Of a stretch of 7,292 bases of DNA, positions 6,696-7,292 are shown piece after piece; position 1 is the first letter of the stretch; each line of letters begins with the position of its first letter. Where the stretch lies: positions 1 through 7,292 of the forward strand of contig CACZQE010000434.1 in NCBI GenBank assembly GCA_902783205.1. Reading direction: 5' to 3'. The stretch comes from an uncultured Lachnospiraceae bacterium. Its GTDB lineage: Bacteria > Bacillota_A > Clostridia > Lachnospirales > Lachnospiraceae. Below the pieces are notes generated by a model, which was not told the origin of the DNA, did no database searches, and saw only the letters and a list, made by a program, of their open reading frames with translations. The position numbers and the translations under genes are program-made.

Positions 6696-7292
6696 ATGAT
6701 TTTCGAGACACACGCACATTATGATGAAAGAGCCTTTGATTCTGACAGGGAGGAGCTGCTTGCAGCCCTCCCTGAAAATGGAATTGGAGGAGTTGTGAAT
6801 ATCAGCGCCAGCTGGCGGGGCCTTCAGGAGACCCTCTCTCTTATGGAGAGATATCCTTTTATCTACGGTGCCATCGGGATTCACCCGGACAGTGTGGGAG
6901 AACTCACGGATGAGAGGATGGATCTGATCGCAGGCTATTGTGACCTGCCAAAGACAGTGGCTGTGGGAGAAATCGGTCTGGACTATCACTGGGATGTGGA
7001 GCCCAGGGATACGCAGAAGTATTGGTTTGTACGCCAGCTGCGTCTGGCCATTGAAAAGAAACTGCCGGTAGTCATCCACAGCAGAGACGCAGCCCGGGAT
7101 ACCTTCGACATCATAAAGAAGGAGCATGCCGGCCACGAGGGCGGTATCATTCACTGTTTTTCCGGATCGGCCCAGATGGCAGTGGACTATGTCAGGCTGG
7201 GATATCATATCGGTGTCGGCGGTGTGGTCACATTTAAGAACGGCAGAGTCCTTAAAGAAGTGGTAAAGGCGGTTCCCATAGAGAGGATCGTG
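6696..7292 (+). CDS. tatD: TatD-family metal-dependent hydrolase (DNase), 3' end outside window
   Basis: Amidohydrolase-fold enzyme of the TatD/YcfH family, whose members act as metal-dependent DNases; in Bacillus the metG neighbour is YabD. 199 residues are visible out of about 255 for the family. Metal-binding residues seen are H6 and H8 in ETHAHYD, E92 in AVGEIGLDYHW, H128 in VVIHSRDA and H153 in IIHCFSGS. The final catalytic Asp, usually in an ETDAP motif, would lie just past the window edge. ATG 6696 is the only in-frame ATG upstream of the conserved region: an in-frame TGA at 6690-6692 blocks extension. The Shine-Dalgarno site is poor (GAAAG at 6691-6695 abuts the start), which suggests translational coupling to metG, whose stop is 16 nt upstream. 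The ATGs at 6686 and 6689 are in another frame. The metG-tatD order is common in Firmicutes, often continuing to rnmV and ksgA, which are not visible here. Confidence 0.95.
   Translation, partial: MIFETHAHYDERAFDSDREELLAALPENGIGGVVNISASWRGLQETLSLMERYPFIYGAIGIHPDSVGELTDERMDLIAGYCDLPKTVAVGEIGLDYHWDVEPRDTQKYWFVRQLRLAIEKKLPVVIHSRDAARDTFDIIKKEHAGHEGGIIHCFSGSAQMAVDYVRLGYHIGVGGVVTFKNGRVLKEVVKAVPIERIV

Noticed and set aside
6555..7208. A 217-codon minus-strand open frame across the metG-tatD junction
   Set aside because: It overlaps the conserved C-terminus of MetG and the TatD metal-binding motifs, both clearly coding on the plus strand, and looks like a chance shadow frame.

Overview
The window is an ordinary chromosomal stretch from a Gram-positive member of the Clostridia, most likely Lachnospiraceae. 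That placement is inferred from the protein families (a formate-tetrahydrofolate ligase of the clostridial type, a membrane protein with a DUF6273-like domain, and a metG-tatD gene pair), the strong Shine-Dalgarno sites and the roughly balanced base composition of the genes. No database search was possible.

Layout, left to right. Positions 1-987 hold the 3' two thirds of gltX (glutamyl-tRNA synthetase). After a 64-nt gap comes a complete fhs (formate-tetrahydrofolate ligase, 1052-2722). Positions 2723-3105 contain no gene but are highly structured: an imperfect inverted repeat of about 206 bp (2741-2946), then a compact symmetric hairpin (3026-3089) that should act as a bidirectional terminator between convergent genes. 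On the minus strand (4491 to 3106) lies a gene for a 461-residue single-pass membrane protein with TPR-like helical segments and a C-terminal DUF6273-like domain. A 220-nt AT-rich divergent intergenic region (4492-4711) carries a good promoter for metG and a weaker candidate for the minus-strand gene. metG (methionyl-tRNA synthetase with a fused C-terminal tRNA-binding domain, 4712-6679) is followed after 16 nt by tatD (metal-dependent DNase family, from 6696), which runs off the right edge.

Most of the window is housekeeping: two aminoacyl-tRNA synthetases for translation, Fhs feeding one-carbon units into the folate pool, and the TatD-family hydrolase that commonly accompanies metG in Firmicutes. 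The less ordinary parts are the uncharacterised membrane protein and the long inverted repeat downstream of fhs, which looks like a dispersed palindromic element or an unusually large 3' structure. I see no CRISPR array, tRNA, rRNA, insertion sequence or phage gene, and no convincing evidence for a new multi-gene system.
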